Part shown: positions 42,318 through 51,334 of the stretch, piece by piece
Layout of the letters: every line of letters begins with the position of its first letter
Position numbering within the stretch: position 1 is the stretch's first letter
Source: an uncultured Collinsella sp.
GTDB taxonomy: Bacteria; Actinomycetota; Coriobacteriia; Coriobacteriales; Coriobacteriaceae
Length of the DNA: 64,000 nucleotides
NCBI GenBank assembly: GCA_902491565.1
Contig: CABUIE010000013.1
Span: forward strand, 7,940-71,939
Direction of reading: 5' to 3'
Made by a program: the position numbers and the translations under genes
Notes under the pieces: model-generated
The model's input: the letters and a program-made list of their open reading frames with translations, nothing else
What the model was told of the DNA's origin: nothing
The model's database searches: none

Positions 42318-43172
42318 CTAGTTGGCGGGGCGGAAAAAGGCTACGGCTACGGCGCCGGGACCCACGTGGGTGCCGATGGTGGCGCCAATGGTGTGGATGG
42401 GCAGCTCGTTCTCGGCATGGCCGGCCCACAGCGCGGCGCTGTCCTCGATATACTTCTTGAGCACCGCGTCCGAAAGACCCGTATAACCAAGCGCCAGCGG
42501 CATGGAGAAGTCGACGCCGCCCGCCTGTTCGACCTTCTGGTTCAACAGGTTTCGACCGTTTTTGGAACCGCGCGCCTTGCCCAACTGCACGATCAGGCCG
42601 TCCTCGGCGGCCACGACCGGCTTCACGTTGAGCAGCGTACCCACAGCGCCCGCCGCAGCAGACAGGCGGCCGCCGCGCACCAGGTATTCCAGCGTCTCGA
42701 GCAGGCCGATAACCACCACACGGTCACGGACGGCCTCGACCGCCGCCGCGATCTGGGCCGCACTACGGCCCTCGTCCACCAGGCGCAGCGCATACTCGAC
42801 CAGCACGCGCTCGCCCAAGGTCACGTTATTGCTGTCCACGACGAACACGTCGCCGCCCGGCGCCTCGGCAAGTGCCGTACGAGCACTCTGGTTGGTGCCC
42901 GAAAGCTTGGCGCCCACGGTAATAATCACGGCCTCGTCGCCGGCCTCACGCGCCTCGGCAATCGCCTGCGAAAACGCGTACGGGTTGACCTGGCCGGTCT
43001 TGGGCAGCTCATCGCGCTCCACGAGCATCTCGTAAAAGCGCTGGTGATCGATGTCGACACCATCCATATACACGTCGGAGCCAAAGGTGACGGACAGCGG
43101 CAGAACACGCAGAGCGGGGTGCTCAGCCGGCGTCATATCGCTCGCGGAATCGGTAATAATGCGGACGGACAT
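42318..43172 (-). CDS. DegV family fatty-acid-binding protein
   Basis: A 284-residue DegV-type protein. Begins VRIITDSASDM, has VLPLSVTFG, PKTGQVNPYAF, ITVGAKLSGTNQSA and YLVRGGRLSAAAGAVGTLL, all family blocks around the bound lipid. In firmicutes the FakB members present fatty acids to the kinase FakA; no FakA gene is seen here. Start chosen at ATG 43172 after AAAGGATT. Confidence 0.92.
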   Translation of the reverse strand: MSVRIITDSASDMTPAEHPALRVLPLSVTFGSDVYMDGVDIDHQRFYEMLVERDELPKTGQVNPYAFSQAIAEAREAGDEAVIITVGAKLSGTNQSARTALAEAPGGDVFVVDSNNVTLGERVLVEYALRLVDEGRSAAQIAAAVEAVRDRVVVIGLLETLEYLVRGGRLSAAAGAVGTLLNVKPVVAAEDGLIVQLGKARGSKNGRNLLNQKVEQAGGVDFSMPLALGYTGLSDAVLKKYIEDSAALWAGHAENELPIHTIGATIGTHVGPGAVAVAFFRPAN

Positions 43173-43291
43173 AGCGAATCCTTTCTTGCGCGGACCCCTC
43201 GCAGGGAATTTAGACAGCAATGCCCCGGCACGGCATACGCGCTCAAACGGGACTATGCAGTTGTTAATTGGAAGCAAATGCCTTGGCGGCC

Positions 43292-43741
43292 TTAGATCTC
43301 GCGCAGGGTGTTGAGAATCGTGCGCAGCGACGCATACATCTGCTCGCGCTGCTCCACGCCCATAGCCTTACCGGTGGTATCGAGCACCTCGCGAATGATG
43401 CGGTCCGCCTCGCTCATGCTCTCGCCGCCCAGGGCAGTCAGGCGCACCGGGGCACGGTACTTGACGGCAGCATCGCCCGAGTCGTCGACCTCGACGTAGC
43501 CGCCCTCCTCCAGATGCGCCAGTGTGCGCGAAACGGCGGCACGGGTGACGCCGGCCATGCGGGCGAGGTCGGCGCCGGTCAGGCCGTCCTTGCTGCGCTC
43601 AAGATAGTACAGGCACATGACGTCGGAGCCCTTAAGGCCGAGCCTTGCGCCTTCGGACGTCTTGATGCGCTGAATCTCCTTGTAGAGCCCGCTGATCAGT
43701 CCGACAAAGTCCTCGAAACGTGTCTCGTCGTTCTGCTGCAT
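43292..43741 (-). CDS. MarR family transcriptional regulator
   Basis: A 149-residue winged-helix regulator. The recognition region is LTGADLARMAGVTRAAVSRTLAHLEEGGYV, and the wing follows with KYRAPVRLTALG. Helices at both ends form the dimer interface. It lies 119 bases upstream of degV on the same strand and may regulate itself and degV. Ligand unknown. Confidence 0.92.
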   Translation of the reverse strand: MQQNDETRFEDFVGLISGLYKEIQRIKTSEGARLGLKGSDVMCLYYLERSKDGLTGADLARMAGVTRAAVSRTLAHLEEGGYVEVDDSGDAAVKYRAPVRLTALGGESMSEADRIIREVLDTTGKAMGVEQREQMYASLRTILNTLREI

Positions 43742-43844
43742 GGGAGACGACCGCCTTTCGCTTGCATGATGCTAACGGGTAAACATCTTAGCCGCATGTC
43801 CGGACCCCCGTACCCAAATATCCCAATTGTTAACCCATCAACAT

Positions 43845-43885
43845 AAAAACCACCACAAAGGGGACAGGCACCTTTGTGATGGTTT
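43845..43885. repeat. CCACCACAAAGG hairpin repeat, copy 5
   Basis: AAAAACCACCACAAAGG and CCTTTGTGATGGTTT with loop GGACAGGCA. One arm has GATGG instead of GGTGG, so this copy has a mismatch. Located 27 bases past the B3/B4 gene stop. Confidence 0.8.
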
Positions 43886-43911
43886 GGGGCATCAATAGGT
43901 TCTAGGCGCCG

Positions 43912-44631
43912 CTATAGCTCCACGCAGGGATTGTCGCAGGTCACTAGGGTCTTAACGACGACCGTCGCTCCCAGATAGCGCTCAAGCAGCTCGGCCAAGC
44001 GATTGATCGCGGCCTGGCAATCCCCCATCCGCTCGGGCTCCACGCACTCAATCGCCAGAAATGCGTCCGCCGAATCGTCGGATAGCGCCGTGCGAACGCC
44101 ATCGCGCCAGTTCCAGCAACGGCACACGGCGCCCGCATCATCGATATAGGCAAGCTCACCGGGCAACGTCGGATCATCTGCCTCCTCGCCAAGTGGCAAG
44201 AACGCGTCGCCGCCGTCGGTCACCGCCAGGCGCAGATTGCCCACAATAGCATGCAAATCTTCACCGCCAACGGGCAACGCATAAGTCAACGAAATCGTGT
44301 TGTAGATATCCACCGCCGGCGTAATGTGGCCGACCGGCTTGCCTTTGAGCACGCGCTTGAGCAGGTTTTCAACTGAGCAACGCGCGCCCTTCTTGGTCTT
44401 GAACAGGCGATACGCCTCGCGCCATGCCTTGACCGGCGCGTTCTCGCTGATGGTATCGCTTGTCAGGTGGCGCTCCGCATCGATGTTGGCGCGGTCAAGC
44501 AGCGCGGCGATCGCATCCACGTCCTCCTGGGGAATCTGCGCCGCGGGCTTCATGCCCTTTACGACCACGACGCCGACCGCCGCCTGCGGAAACAGCTCCC
44601 AAAACGAATCCTCGGCAACGAAACTCTTCAT
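43912..44631 (-). CDS. B3/B4 tRNA-binding-like domain protein
   Basis: A 239-residue protein with the B3/B4 domain found in the phenylalanyl-tRNA synthetase beta subunit and in free-standing proteins. HITPAVDIYNTISLTYALPVGGED is the core of that domain, read in two adjoining blocks, and DAFLPLGE follows. Free-standing members may edit mischarged tRNA or bind amino acids; not established here. Start chosen at ATG 44631 after GGGAGAG. Upstream lies a leader with a promoter and a strong terminator-like hairpin. Confidence 0.85.
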   Translation of the reverse strand: MKSFVAEDSFWELFPQAAVGVVVVKGMKPAAQIPQEDVDAIAALLDRANIDAERHLTSDTISENAPVKAWREAYRLFKTKKGARCSVENLLKRVLKGKPVGHITPAVDIYNTISLTYALPVGGEDLHAIVGNLRLAVTDGGDAFLPLGEEADDPTLPGELAYIDDAGAVCRCWNWRDGVRTALSDDSADAFLAIECVEPERMGDCQAAINRLAELLERYLGATVVVKTLVTCDNPCVEL

Positions 44632-44769
44632 ATGCTCTCCCTTCATTGTGCGCGCCCGAGCGAGGGCACCTAAACAAAAAGCGCCCTTACGACGGCCACC
44701 TTCAAAGTCCTACGGTGCCGTCACAAGAGCGCTTACGCTGCCCCCATCCGGAGAAGGGGGCGATATGTC
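44632..44769 (-). promoter_or_regulatory. Candidate attenuator leader of the B3/B4 gene
   Basis: On the minus strand a promoter is visible (TTGCTC at 44804-44799, 17-base spacer, TACAAT at 44781-44776). The predicted RNA then has hairpin GCCCCC...GGGGGC (44740-44761), a small AGCG/CGCT hairpin (44728-44739), and a long stem GCGCTCTTGTGACGGC/GCCGTCGTAAGGGCGC (44681-44732) followed by TTTTT. The small hairpin uses bases of the long stem, so the two can exclude each other. This is the layout of an attenuator or riboswitch; no known class fits. It may simply be the pckA terminator. Confidence 0.5.
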
Positions 44770-44802
44770 AGGCGTATTGTAACCCGAGTCTTCCGCGCGA
44801 GC

Positions 44803-44839
44803 AAAACCACCACAAAGGTACCTGTCCCCTTTGCGGTGG
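44803..44839. repeat. CCACCACAAAGG hairpin repeat, copy 6 (inverted orientation)
   Basis: AAAACCACCACAAAGG and CCTTTGCGGTGG with loop TACCTGTCC. One arm ends in GGATATGG, so the outer pairs are lost. Located 20 bases past the pckA stop. Confidence 0.8.
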
Positions 44840-44858
44840 ATATGGACTCCCGGCGACG

Positions 44859-46529
44859 CTAGTGGCGGAGCCCCAGCAAGCCGCGGCCGCGATGACGGGC
44901 CTCGGCGGACACCTGGGCGTGCGGACCGGCGGCCTTGACGGAGTCGGGCAGGTGCGAGTACTTCTTCTCGAAGTTCTCCTCGAACATCACCGCCAGGTTG
45001 TGAGCTGCCTCGTCGTAGCGCGCGGTGCTCTGCCAGTACTGGCGCGGCACCAGGATGCCGTCGGGCACACCGTGGCACGTGGTGGGGATGTCGACATTAA
45101 AGATATCGTCGTGCACAAACTCGCTGTCCTCGATGGTACCGTCGAGGGCGCGAGCGACCAGTGAGCGCGTGTAGGCCAGTTCGATGCGATGACCCACGCC
45201 GTAGCCGCCGCCAATCCAGCCGGTGTTGACCAGGTAGACGCGTGTGCGGCCGTCGGCGATGCGCTCGCCGAGCATCTTGGCGTAGACCATGGGGTCGAGC
45301 GGCATAAATGGCTCTCCGAACAGCGAGGAGAACGTGGGCGTGGGCTCGGTGACGCCGACCTCGGTGCCGGGGATCTTGGCGGTGAAGCCCGTCACAAAGT
45401 GGTACATGGCGGCATCGGCCGTCAGGCGTGAGATGGGCGGCAACACGCCAAAGGCGTCGCAGGTCAGGAACAGCACGACGCTCGGAGTGGTGCCCATGCC
45501 CTTGGTCCACGCGTTGGGAATGTGCTCGACGGGATATGCCACGCGCGTGTTGTGCGTGATCGAGACGTCGTCGTAGTTAGGCTTGCGATTCTCATCGAGT
45601 ACCACGTTTTCACAGATGGCGCCAAAACGAACGGCGTTGAAGATCTCGGGCTCATGGAACGCGTCCAGGCCTTCGCACTTGGCGTAGCAGCCGCCCTCGA
45701 CGTTAAAGATGCCCATGTCGGACCAGCCGTGCTCGTCGTCGCCAATCAGCAGACGCGTGGGGTTGGCCGAAAGCGTGGTCTTGCCGGTGCCGGACAGGCC
45801 AAAGAACACGGCGGTCTCATGCGTGACGGGGTCCATACTGGCCGAGCAATGCATAGGCAGAACGTCGTCCTCGACGGGCAGCAAGTAATTCATGACACTG
45901 AAGATGGACTTTTTGATCTCGCCGGAGTAGCCAGTGCCAGCGACCAGAATCACGCGCTCCTGGAAGTTGATGACCACGGCGGCGCTGGAGTTGAGGCCCT
46001 TGATGGCAGGGTCACACTGGTAACCTGGCGCCGCGAGCACGCAAAAGTCCGGCTCACCGGTGCGCGCGATTTCGCGAGCGAGCGGACGGGCGAGCATTTG
46101 CTTAATAAAGAGCGCCTGGCTGGCGCGCTCGCAGGCGACGAGCAGGCGACGCGTGTGGTTGCGGTCGGCGCCGGCCATGCCGCGGGTGACGAACACATCA
46201 CGCTCGTTGAGATAGTCGACGATACCGGCCTTGATGGTCTCGTAGCTCTCGACAGAAAGCGGGCGGTTGACGGCACCCCAGGCAATCTTGTCGTGCACGT
46301 CGGGCGTGTCGGCGATAAAGCGGTCGTTGGGCGAACGTCCAGTACGCTCCCCCGTCTCGATCACCAGTGCGCCGTTGGAGGCCATGCGGCCTTCGTTGCG
46401 ACGGATGGCATGCTCGACGAGCTCGGCTGCCGGCAGGTCAACCAGCAGGCGGGGCTGGTTCTCGGCGGGGTCTTCGACCAGCGTAATGCCAAAGTTGGAC
46501 AGAACTTCTGCAGGGGTAACACCAGGCAT
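44859..46529 (-). CDS. pckA: Phosphoenolpyruvate carboxykinase (ATP)
   Basis: A 556-residue ATP-dependent PEP carboxykinase, which interconverts oxaloacetate and PEP; in anaerobic gut bacteria it often runs toward oxaloacetate. Motifs: ERTGRSPNDRF, YSGEIKKSIF, the kinase-1a P-loop GLSGTGKTTLS, LIGDDEHGWSD (kinase-2), and NTGWIGGGYGVG. Length is slightly above the usual 530-540, from a longer C-terminus. Start chosen at ATG 46529 after AAAGGAGG, a strong site. Confidence 0.97.
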   Translation of the reverse strand: MPGVTPAEVLSNFGITLVEDPAENQPRLLVDLPAAELVEHAIRRNEGRMASNGALVIETGERTGRSPNDRFIADTPDVHDKIAWGAVNRPLSVESYETIKAGIVDYLNERDVFVTRGMAGADRNHTRRLLVACERASQALFIKQMLARPLAREIARTGEPDFCVLAAPGYQCDPAIKGLNSSAAVVINFQERVILVAGTGYSGEIKKSIFSVMNYLLPVEDDVLPMHCSASMDPVTHETAVFFGLSGTGKTTLSANPTRLLIGDDEHGWSDMGIFNVEGGCYAKCEGLDAFHEPEIFNAVRFGAICENVVLDENRKPNYDDVSITHNTRVAYPVEHIPNAWTKGMGTTPSVVLFLTCDAFGVLPPISRLTADAAMYHFVTGFTAKIPGTEVGVTEPTPTFSSLFGEPFMPLDPMVYAKMLGERIADGRTRVYLVNTGWIGGGYGVGHRIELAYTRSLVARALDGTIEDSEFVHDDIFNVDIPTTCHGVPDGILVPRQYWQSTARYDEAAHNLAVMFEENFEKKYSHLPDSVKAAGPHAQVSAEARHRGRGLLGLRH

Positions 46530-46674
46530 GGGGCCTCCTTTAAAAGCGCGACACGTGGACGCGGCACGCACTTTACTCACGTAAAGCCCGTTGTACCCGA
46601 TATGCAAAAACGTTTTTGCGGCAATGGTGAAGCGCCCGCCCAACGGTCAAAAATCGCACGCAAGCGGCCTAGTC

Positions 46675-46782
46675 ATTGGGGACGTTCTTAAACGACTAGT
46701 CGCTGGGGACACTCTTGAACAGGCAACGGCAAAGGAGTGTCCCCAGATGCCGGCACTTAGGGACGTTCCCAAAGTGCCGGCT
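46675..46782. repeat. Compound GGGGAC repeat with internal hairpin
   Basis: CATTGGGGACGTTCTT, AAACGACTAGTC and CTGGGGACACTC are followed by GAGTGTCCCCAG (46735-46746, complementary to 46703-46714), then TGCCGGCAC, GGGACGTTCCCAA and GTGCCGGC. It joins, in one place, the halves found separately at 27304 and 33958. It lies directly past the lactate permease stop. Confidence 0.65.
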
Positions 46783-48352
46783 ACAGCGGCAGGCCTTGGC
46801 CGAGCATGGCGATGGCGCTCATGAGGACCAGCATGCCGGCGGCGTAGGGCAGCACTGCGCCCAGGAGCTCGGCATCCTTACCGCGCACGTGAACGGCGGC
46901 AAGACCGATGGCGAGGGTCTGTGGCGAGATCATCTTACCGGCGGCGACGCCCAGGGCGTTCAGCGCGACCATCCAGTAGTCACTCACGCCCAGCGCCGTA
47001 GCCGCCTGGCTCTGAATGGGACCAAACAGCATGCCCGAGGACGTGCCCGAACCGGTCACGAACGCACCGACGGCACCGATCCACGGAGCCAGAATCGGGT
47101 ACAGCCCACCGGCGACGGCAATGCAAAACGCACTGATTGACGAGATCATGCCCGCATAGCCCATCACCTTGGCGCAGCCCAGCACCGAAAGCATCGTGAT
47201 TACCGTCGGCATCATCTGCTTGACGGTCGCGGCCAGCACCTCGCCCATCAGACGCGGCGAAGCGCCCTGAATCGCACCGCCGATAAACGCGGCCAGGAAG
47301 ATCCAAACACCCGGCGTGTTGATCCACGAAAATGTAAGCGTACCGGGGTTCTCGCCGCAATACACCTGCACGTGGCTCGCAAACGGCGCAAGCGCAGCAT
47401 GCACGGCGGGCACCAAGTTGGACGTACCCAGCAGCAATACAAAAATCAAGATAAAGCACGACCAGGCCGAAAGCGCCGATTTAAGGGTGAGCTGTTCGCC
47501 GGCCTCGATATTCATATGGAAACGCGCGTCCAGGTGGCCGAACTTCTCGGCACGCATGGCAAGCGCGGCAGTCAGCGCGAGCGACACGATGGAGCCCACG
47601 ACTACGGCCAGCTCGGGACCCACAAACATGGCAACGACCAGGGCCGCACCTACAAAGGACACACCGGAAAGCAGTGCCACGCCGGCAACGCCGTGCAGAC
47701 GCTCGCTCACGCTCGCAACATTGCCTTGGTCATCGGCGACACGGCCCGCAACCAGCACGATAAGCAGCGGCATCGCCACAAAGAAGGGCGCGAGCTGCAC
47801 CAGCTGAACGGTCGCCAAATGCAGGGAATCCAGGCCCACCAGGTCGGCAACGGACACCGTGGGGATGCCAATGGAGCCGTAGGGCGTGGGCACGCCGTTG
47901 GCCAGTAGGCAGATCAGCACGGCGGGAACGGCCTCAAAACCAAGGCCCGCGAGCATGCCGGCGGGAATGGCAACGGCAGTGCCAAAGCCAGCCATGCCCT
48001 CCATAAAGCCGCCGAAGCACCAAGCCACGAGCAGCGCCAACAAACGGCGGTCGCTGCTGATGGAGGTAATCATGCTGCCGATCACGTCCATGGCGCCCGT
48101 ACGCACGCACAGGTTATACATAAAGACGGCGGCGATAATCACCAACACGATGGGCCACAGCGCCATCAAAAAGCCCTCGAGCGAGGCCGTGGCTATCTGC
48201 GCCGCCGGCAAATGCCACCACGCAAAGGCGAACACGCACGAAAGGGCGAACGAGCCAATGGCGGCCTTCCAAGCCGGCCATTTAAAGCACAGCAGCATCA
48301 CGACGAGCCAGATGATCGGCACAAGAGCCAGCAAAAACGCGGCGACATCCAT
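46781..48352 (-). CDS. L-lactate permease (LctP family)
   Basis: A 523-residue permease with about 13 membrane helices. MEGMAGFGTAVAIPAGML and the second G-S-G-T-S-S-G-M segment (FVTGSGTSSGMLFGP) are the LctP signatures. It would carry lactate or glycolate with protons. Start ATG 48352 follows AAGGAG at 9 bases. No lactate dehydrogenase or lut genes are adjacent, so the substrate is by family. Co-directional with pckA downstream, with a repeat between them. Confidence 0.93.
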   Translation of the reverse strand: MDVAAFLLALVPIIWLVVMLLCFKWPAWKAAIGSFALSCVFAFAWWHLPAAQIATASLEGFLMALWPIVLVIIAAVFMYNLCVRTGAMDVIGSMITSISSDRRLLALLVAWCFGGFMEGMAGFGTAVAIPAGMLAGLGFEAVPAVLICLLANGVPTPYGSIGIPTVSVADLVGLDSLHLATVQLVQLAPFFVAMPLLIVLVAGRVADDQGNVASVSERLHGVAGVALLSGVSFVGAALVVAMFVGPELAVVVGSIVSLALTAALAMRAEKFGHLDARFHMNIEAGEQLTLKSALSAWSCFILIFVLLLGTSNLVPAVHAALAPFASHVQVYCGENPGTLTFSWINTPGVWIFLAAFIGGAIQGASPRLMGEVLAATVKQMMPTVITMLSVLGCAKVMGYAGMISSISAFCIAVAGGLYPILAPWIGAVGAFVTGSGTSSGMLFGPIQSQAATALGVSDYWMVALNALGVAAGKMISPQTLAIGLAAVHVRGKDAELLGAVLPYAAGMLVLMSAIAMLGQGLPL

Positions 48353-48456
48353 GGGTAAAAAACTCCTTGGTACCGCGAGGGCGGCATCGGGGGGTCACAA
48401 AACTTCAACAGGATACCGCACGTTTACCGACAAATTACAGCCGCCCACCGAAATTA

Positions 48457-48473
48457 TTGAACAACCTGTTCAA
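48457..48473. promoter_or_regulatory. Small palindrome upstream of flippase-like gene
   Basis: TTGAAC and GTTCAA flank AACCT. It lies about 26 bases before a -10-like TATACT (48499-48504) and so could be an operator. The spacer is five bases, one more than a Gram-positive LexA box, so I do not call it LexA. Confidence 0.3.
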
Positions 48474-48531
48474 AAACACGAATGGACATCACCGCGACTA
48501 TACTAGAGCGCAGTAAGAGAAAGGAACCGCC

Positions 48532-50106
48532 TTGAGTATCACGCCCCTCGATAGCATCCGCCGCGCCATCGCCCGCCGCAATGGCGTCGCCGACCCCGCC
48601 GTATCGGGCGGGGCGCACGGACAGGGCGGACGCATCGAGAACGGCCTGTTCCCCGCATCGCACACCGCCGAGGAGCTCGCGCGCATCCAAGAGCTAAGCC
48701 AGCGTAACGCCGGCGGTCCCGACAGCAGCCAGGCCACACGCCGTCGCCGTGAGCGCGATCGCCAGCCCGGCCCCATCCACCGCATGGTCAATGCCTGGTG
48801 GAACCGCCTGCTCGGAGCAGTCTACGGCGGCGGTTTCTCCACGCAGGAAGCGGAATGCGAGGAGCACGCCACCAGCCGCGACTACCTTTGGAATACCTTG
48901 GGCACCGCCGTATGGGGCTTGGCGTTTCCGCTGCTCACCATTGTGTCGACGCAGCTCGTAGGCGCCGAGGAGGCCGGCAAGTTCTCCATCGCCTTTGTCA
49001 CCGGCACGCTCATCATGATCGCGTGCAACTACGGCGTGCGCAACTTTCAGGTCTCGGACATCGACGAAAAAACGTCCTTTGCCTCCTACCAGCTCAACCG
49101 CTGGCTTTGCGGAGCGCTCGCGCTGGCATGCGGCCTGGTATACAGCAGCGCCCGCGGCTATGACGCGCAGATGGCGACGATCGGCCTGGGCGTCTACCTC
49201 TATAAGGTGATCGACGGCATCGCCGACGTGTACGAGGGCCGCCTGCAGCAGGCCGACAAGCTCTATTTGGCCGGCATGAGTCAAACGCTGCGTTCCGCCG
49301 GCGTCATCGCGGTCTTTAGCGTGGCACTGTTCCTCACGCGCAGCATGCCCATCGCGGCCACGGCCATGGGCATCGCCGCGATTGCCTCGCTCGTGCTGGT
49401 CACCGCCCCGCTCGCCCTGCTCGAGACCGAAAAATCACGCCGCATGAGTCTGCGCGAGGCTGGCCACCTGTTTATCCAGTGCGCTCCGCTCTTTGGTGCG
49501 CTGTTCCTGTTTAACCTTATCGAGAGCATGCCCAAGTTCGTGATGGAAGGCGCGCTGGCCTACAAGTATCAGCTGTACTTTAATGCACTGTTCTTTCCGG
49601 CGCAGGCCATTTTGTTGAGCATTGGATTTATCTATAAACCGCAGCTCCTGCGTCTATCGAGCATTTGGGCGAATCCGCGCAAGCGTCGCCGCTTTGACCT
49701 GATTATTGTCGCCGTTATGGCACTGATCGTGGTCATCACCGGAGCGTGCGCCGCATTTATGGCAGGCCCCGGCATTTCCATCATGAGCTTTATGTACGGC
49801 CTTAACTTTGAGCGCTACCGCACGCTGGCACTGCTGATGGTTGTCGCCGGCGGCGTCACCGCGGCAATCGACTTTATCTACGCCATCATCACGGTGTTGC
49901 GCCACGCCGGCGACGTCACCAAGATCTACCTGATCTGCTTCGCCGTAAGCGTGGTGCTGCCGGTGATCCTGATTAAGCTGCTGGGTCTGATGGGCGCTGT
50001 GGTGAGCTACCTGGCCATCATGGCCCTACTCCTGGTGCTACTGATTATCGAGTACGCCCACATCCGCCAACGCATCGAACGCGACCGCAACCCGTACGGC
50101 GCCTAA
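48532..50106 (+). CDS. Polysaccharide flippase-like membrane protein (MOP superfamily)
   Basis: A 524-residue protein. Residues 1-115 are hydrophilic and Arg-rich; from about 125 on there are 12 or so membrane helices in the pattern of Wzx-type exporters (AVWGLAFPLLTIVSTQLVG at the first). Such proteins flip undecaprenyl-linked glycans across the membrane. The start is TTG 48532 after AAAGGAACCGCC, and no better ATG is seen. The long basic N-terminus is unusual for a flippase. Glycan substrate unknown. Confidence 0.8.
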   Translation: MSITPLDSIRRAIARRNGVADPAVSGGAHGQGGRIENGLFPASHTAEELARIQELSQRNAGGPDSSQATRRRRERDRQPGPIHRMVNAWWNRLLGAVYGGGFSTQEAECEEHATSRDYLWNTLGTAVWGLAFPLLTIVSTQLVGAEEAGKFSIAFVTGTLIMIACNYGVRNFQVSDIDEKTSFASYQLNRWLCGALALACGLVYSSARGYDAQMATIGLGVYLYKVIDGIADVYEGRLQQADKLYLAGMSQTLRSAGVIAVFSVALFLTRSMPIAATAMGIAAIASLVLVTAPLALLETEKSRRMSLREAGHLFIQCAPLFGALFLFNLIESMPKFVMEGALAYKYQLYFNALFFPAQAILLSIGFIYKPQLLRLSSIWANPRKRRRFDLIIVAVMALIVVITGACAAFMAGPGISIMSFMYGLNFERYRTLALLMVVAGGVTAAIDFIYAIITVLRHAGDVTKIYLICFAVSVVLPVILIKLLGLMGAVVSYLAIMALLLVLLIIEYAHIRQRIERDRNPYGA

Positions 50107-50186
50107 TTAGCTGCCCCCGGTCACCGGAATTTACGATGGAATCACCCCGCCCGGGGTCTCGTTGCGCACAATATGCATCACGCAAA

Positions 50187-50311
50187 ACTAAGTGAGTAGG
50201 CTTTTTCCGAATCCCCGACCACGCCAACAAAGCACAAGCCTGTGACCTGCGGTTTTATTGAGGCAAATATGTTGGGTGCTCGGCATTACCAAAAAAGTCT
50301 ACTCACTTAGC
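50187..50311. repeat. 19-bp inverted repeat in intergenic region
   Basis: CTAAGTGAGTAGGCTTTTT (50188-50206) and AAAAAGTCTACTCACTTAG (50293-50311) are inverted copies with one mismatch, about 86 bases apart. The T- and A-runs face inward. The motif GTAG-n-CTTTTT recalls the ends of the element at 37563. The enclosed bases hold no gene. Confidence 0.65.
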
Positions 50312-50330
50312 CAGCGGGCAGCCAAAAAAG

Positions 50331-50371
50331 AACCGCCGCGACGTCGTTTGACTCCGTTGCGACGGTTTTTC
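50331..50371 (+). terminator. Terminator-like hairpin
   Basis: ACCGCCGCGAC pairs with GTTGCGACGGT (G-U pairs allowed), followed by TTTTCG. It could end transcription from the flippase-like gene 225 bases upstream. Confidence 0.55.
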
Positions 50372-50494
50372 GAGCATTTTCGCGCTGCCGAGGACGCAGA
50401 CGCTCCTCATTTCTTGCGCTTACCGAGCAAGAAGGCACTGCTCTCCGAAAGTAGACAAAAAGCCCCGTCCGTAATTAGCTACCCTTTGCACCGA

Positions 50495-51334
50495 TTATTC
50501 GCCCGGGTTGATGTTCGCGTAGAACTCGGCCCCGTCGTCTAGGCGAAGGATGCCCACGCGGCCGAACTCGGAGCCCGTGGCGGCGGCGCAGTCGATGTCG
50601 ATGCGATCGGGCACGCCGGCGGTGTCCTCACCGCCCAAGCGCACAATCTGCCCGCGGCCCGACTCCTCATCGAGTCCCGCCAGGCCGCCGACCTCGCAAT
50701 AACGCCCAAGCGACACCGTGGGCGTGTGGCCGCTCACCACGACCGGGCCCTTGCCCTCGGCGGAAAGCAGCCCCGTCGACGCATCCCAGTAGCCGTGACG
50801 AATCCACAGCAAGTCATCGGACGACTGCACCGCAAGCATCTGCTGCAGTAGCTCGCGATCGGCATCCACCGCCCCCGCACCATCGGCACAATCAACCCCA
50901 TGTTCAAGCAAAAACGCCCGCGCCGCCTCGGTCTGGATACCGGCGTGCACCAGCAGATACGAACGCTCGTCAGTCTCGGCCACGGCGTAGAGCGGCAGCG
51001 TCGCCATCCAACGCACGAGCTCCTCGTACGCCTCAAATTCCATATCGTTGAGTTGCTGACGAGTAGTCCAACCGCCGTTGATATCCCAGGTCTCGGCATC
51101 AAGCGGATCCTGGCCAATGATGGCATCGAGCATGATCTGCTCGTGATTACCCTTGAGCACGCGAGCGTTGGGCAGCGAGCGCACGAGCTTAATAACGCCA
51201 ACCGGATCGGGCCCGCGATCGATCATGTCGCCCAGCACGTACAGCGTATCGTCGGACGCCAGCGAAATCTTGGACAGGGCCTCGTCAAGCGCACGCACGT
51301 GCCCGTGAGCATCAGATGTCACATAGATCGCCAT
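50495..51334 (-). CDS. Metallophosphatase, PPP/ApaH-like
   Basis: A 279-residue calcineurin-type phosphoesterase. Metal-binding motifs in order: SDAHGHV, LGDMIDRGPDPVG, KGNHEQIM, LLVHAGI and VVSGHTPT. These match PPP-family protein phosphatases and symmetrical diadenosine-tetraphosphatases. Substrate is not separable by eye. On the minus strand a -10 box TACAAT (51415-51410) with TTTCCA 17 bases upstream is a possible promoter. Confidence 0.9.
   Translation of the reverse strand: MAIYVTSDAHGHVRALDEALSKISLASDDTLYVLGDMIDRGPDPVGVIKLVRSLPNARVLKGNHEQIMLDAIIGQDPLDAETWDINGGWTTRQQLNDMEFEAYEELVRWMATLPLYAVAETDERSYLLVHAGIQTEAARAFLLEHGVDCADGAGAVDADRELLQQMLAVQSSDDLLWIRHGYWDASTGLLSAEGKGPVVVSGHTPTVSLGRYCEVGGLAGLDEESGRGQIVRLGGEDTAGVPDRIDIDCAAATGSEFGRVGILRLDDGAEFYANINPGE

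Noticed and set aside
44632..44769. T-box riboswitch
   Set aside because: No TGGNACCGCG antiterminator bulge and no stem I specifier layout; only a superficial GGCACCG.
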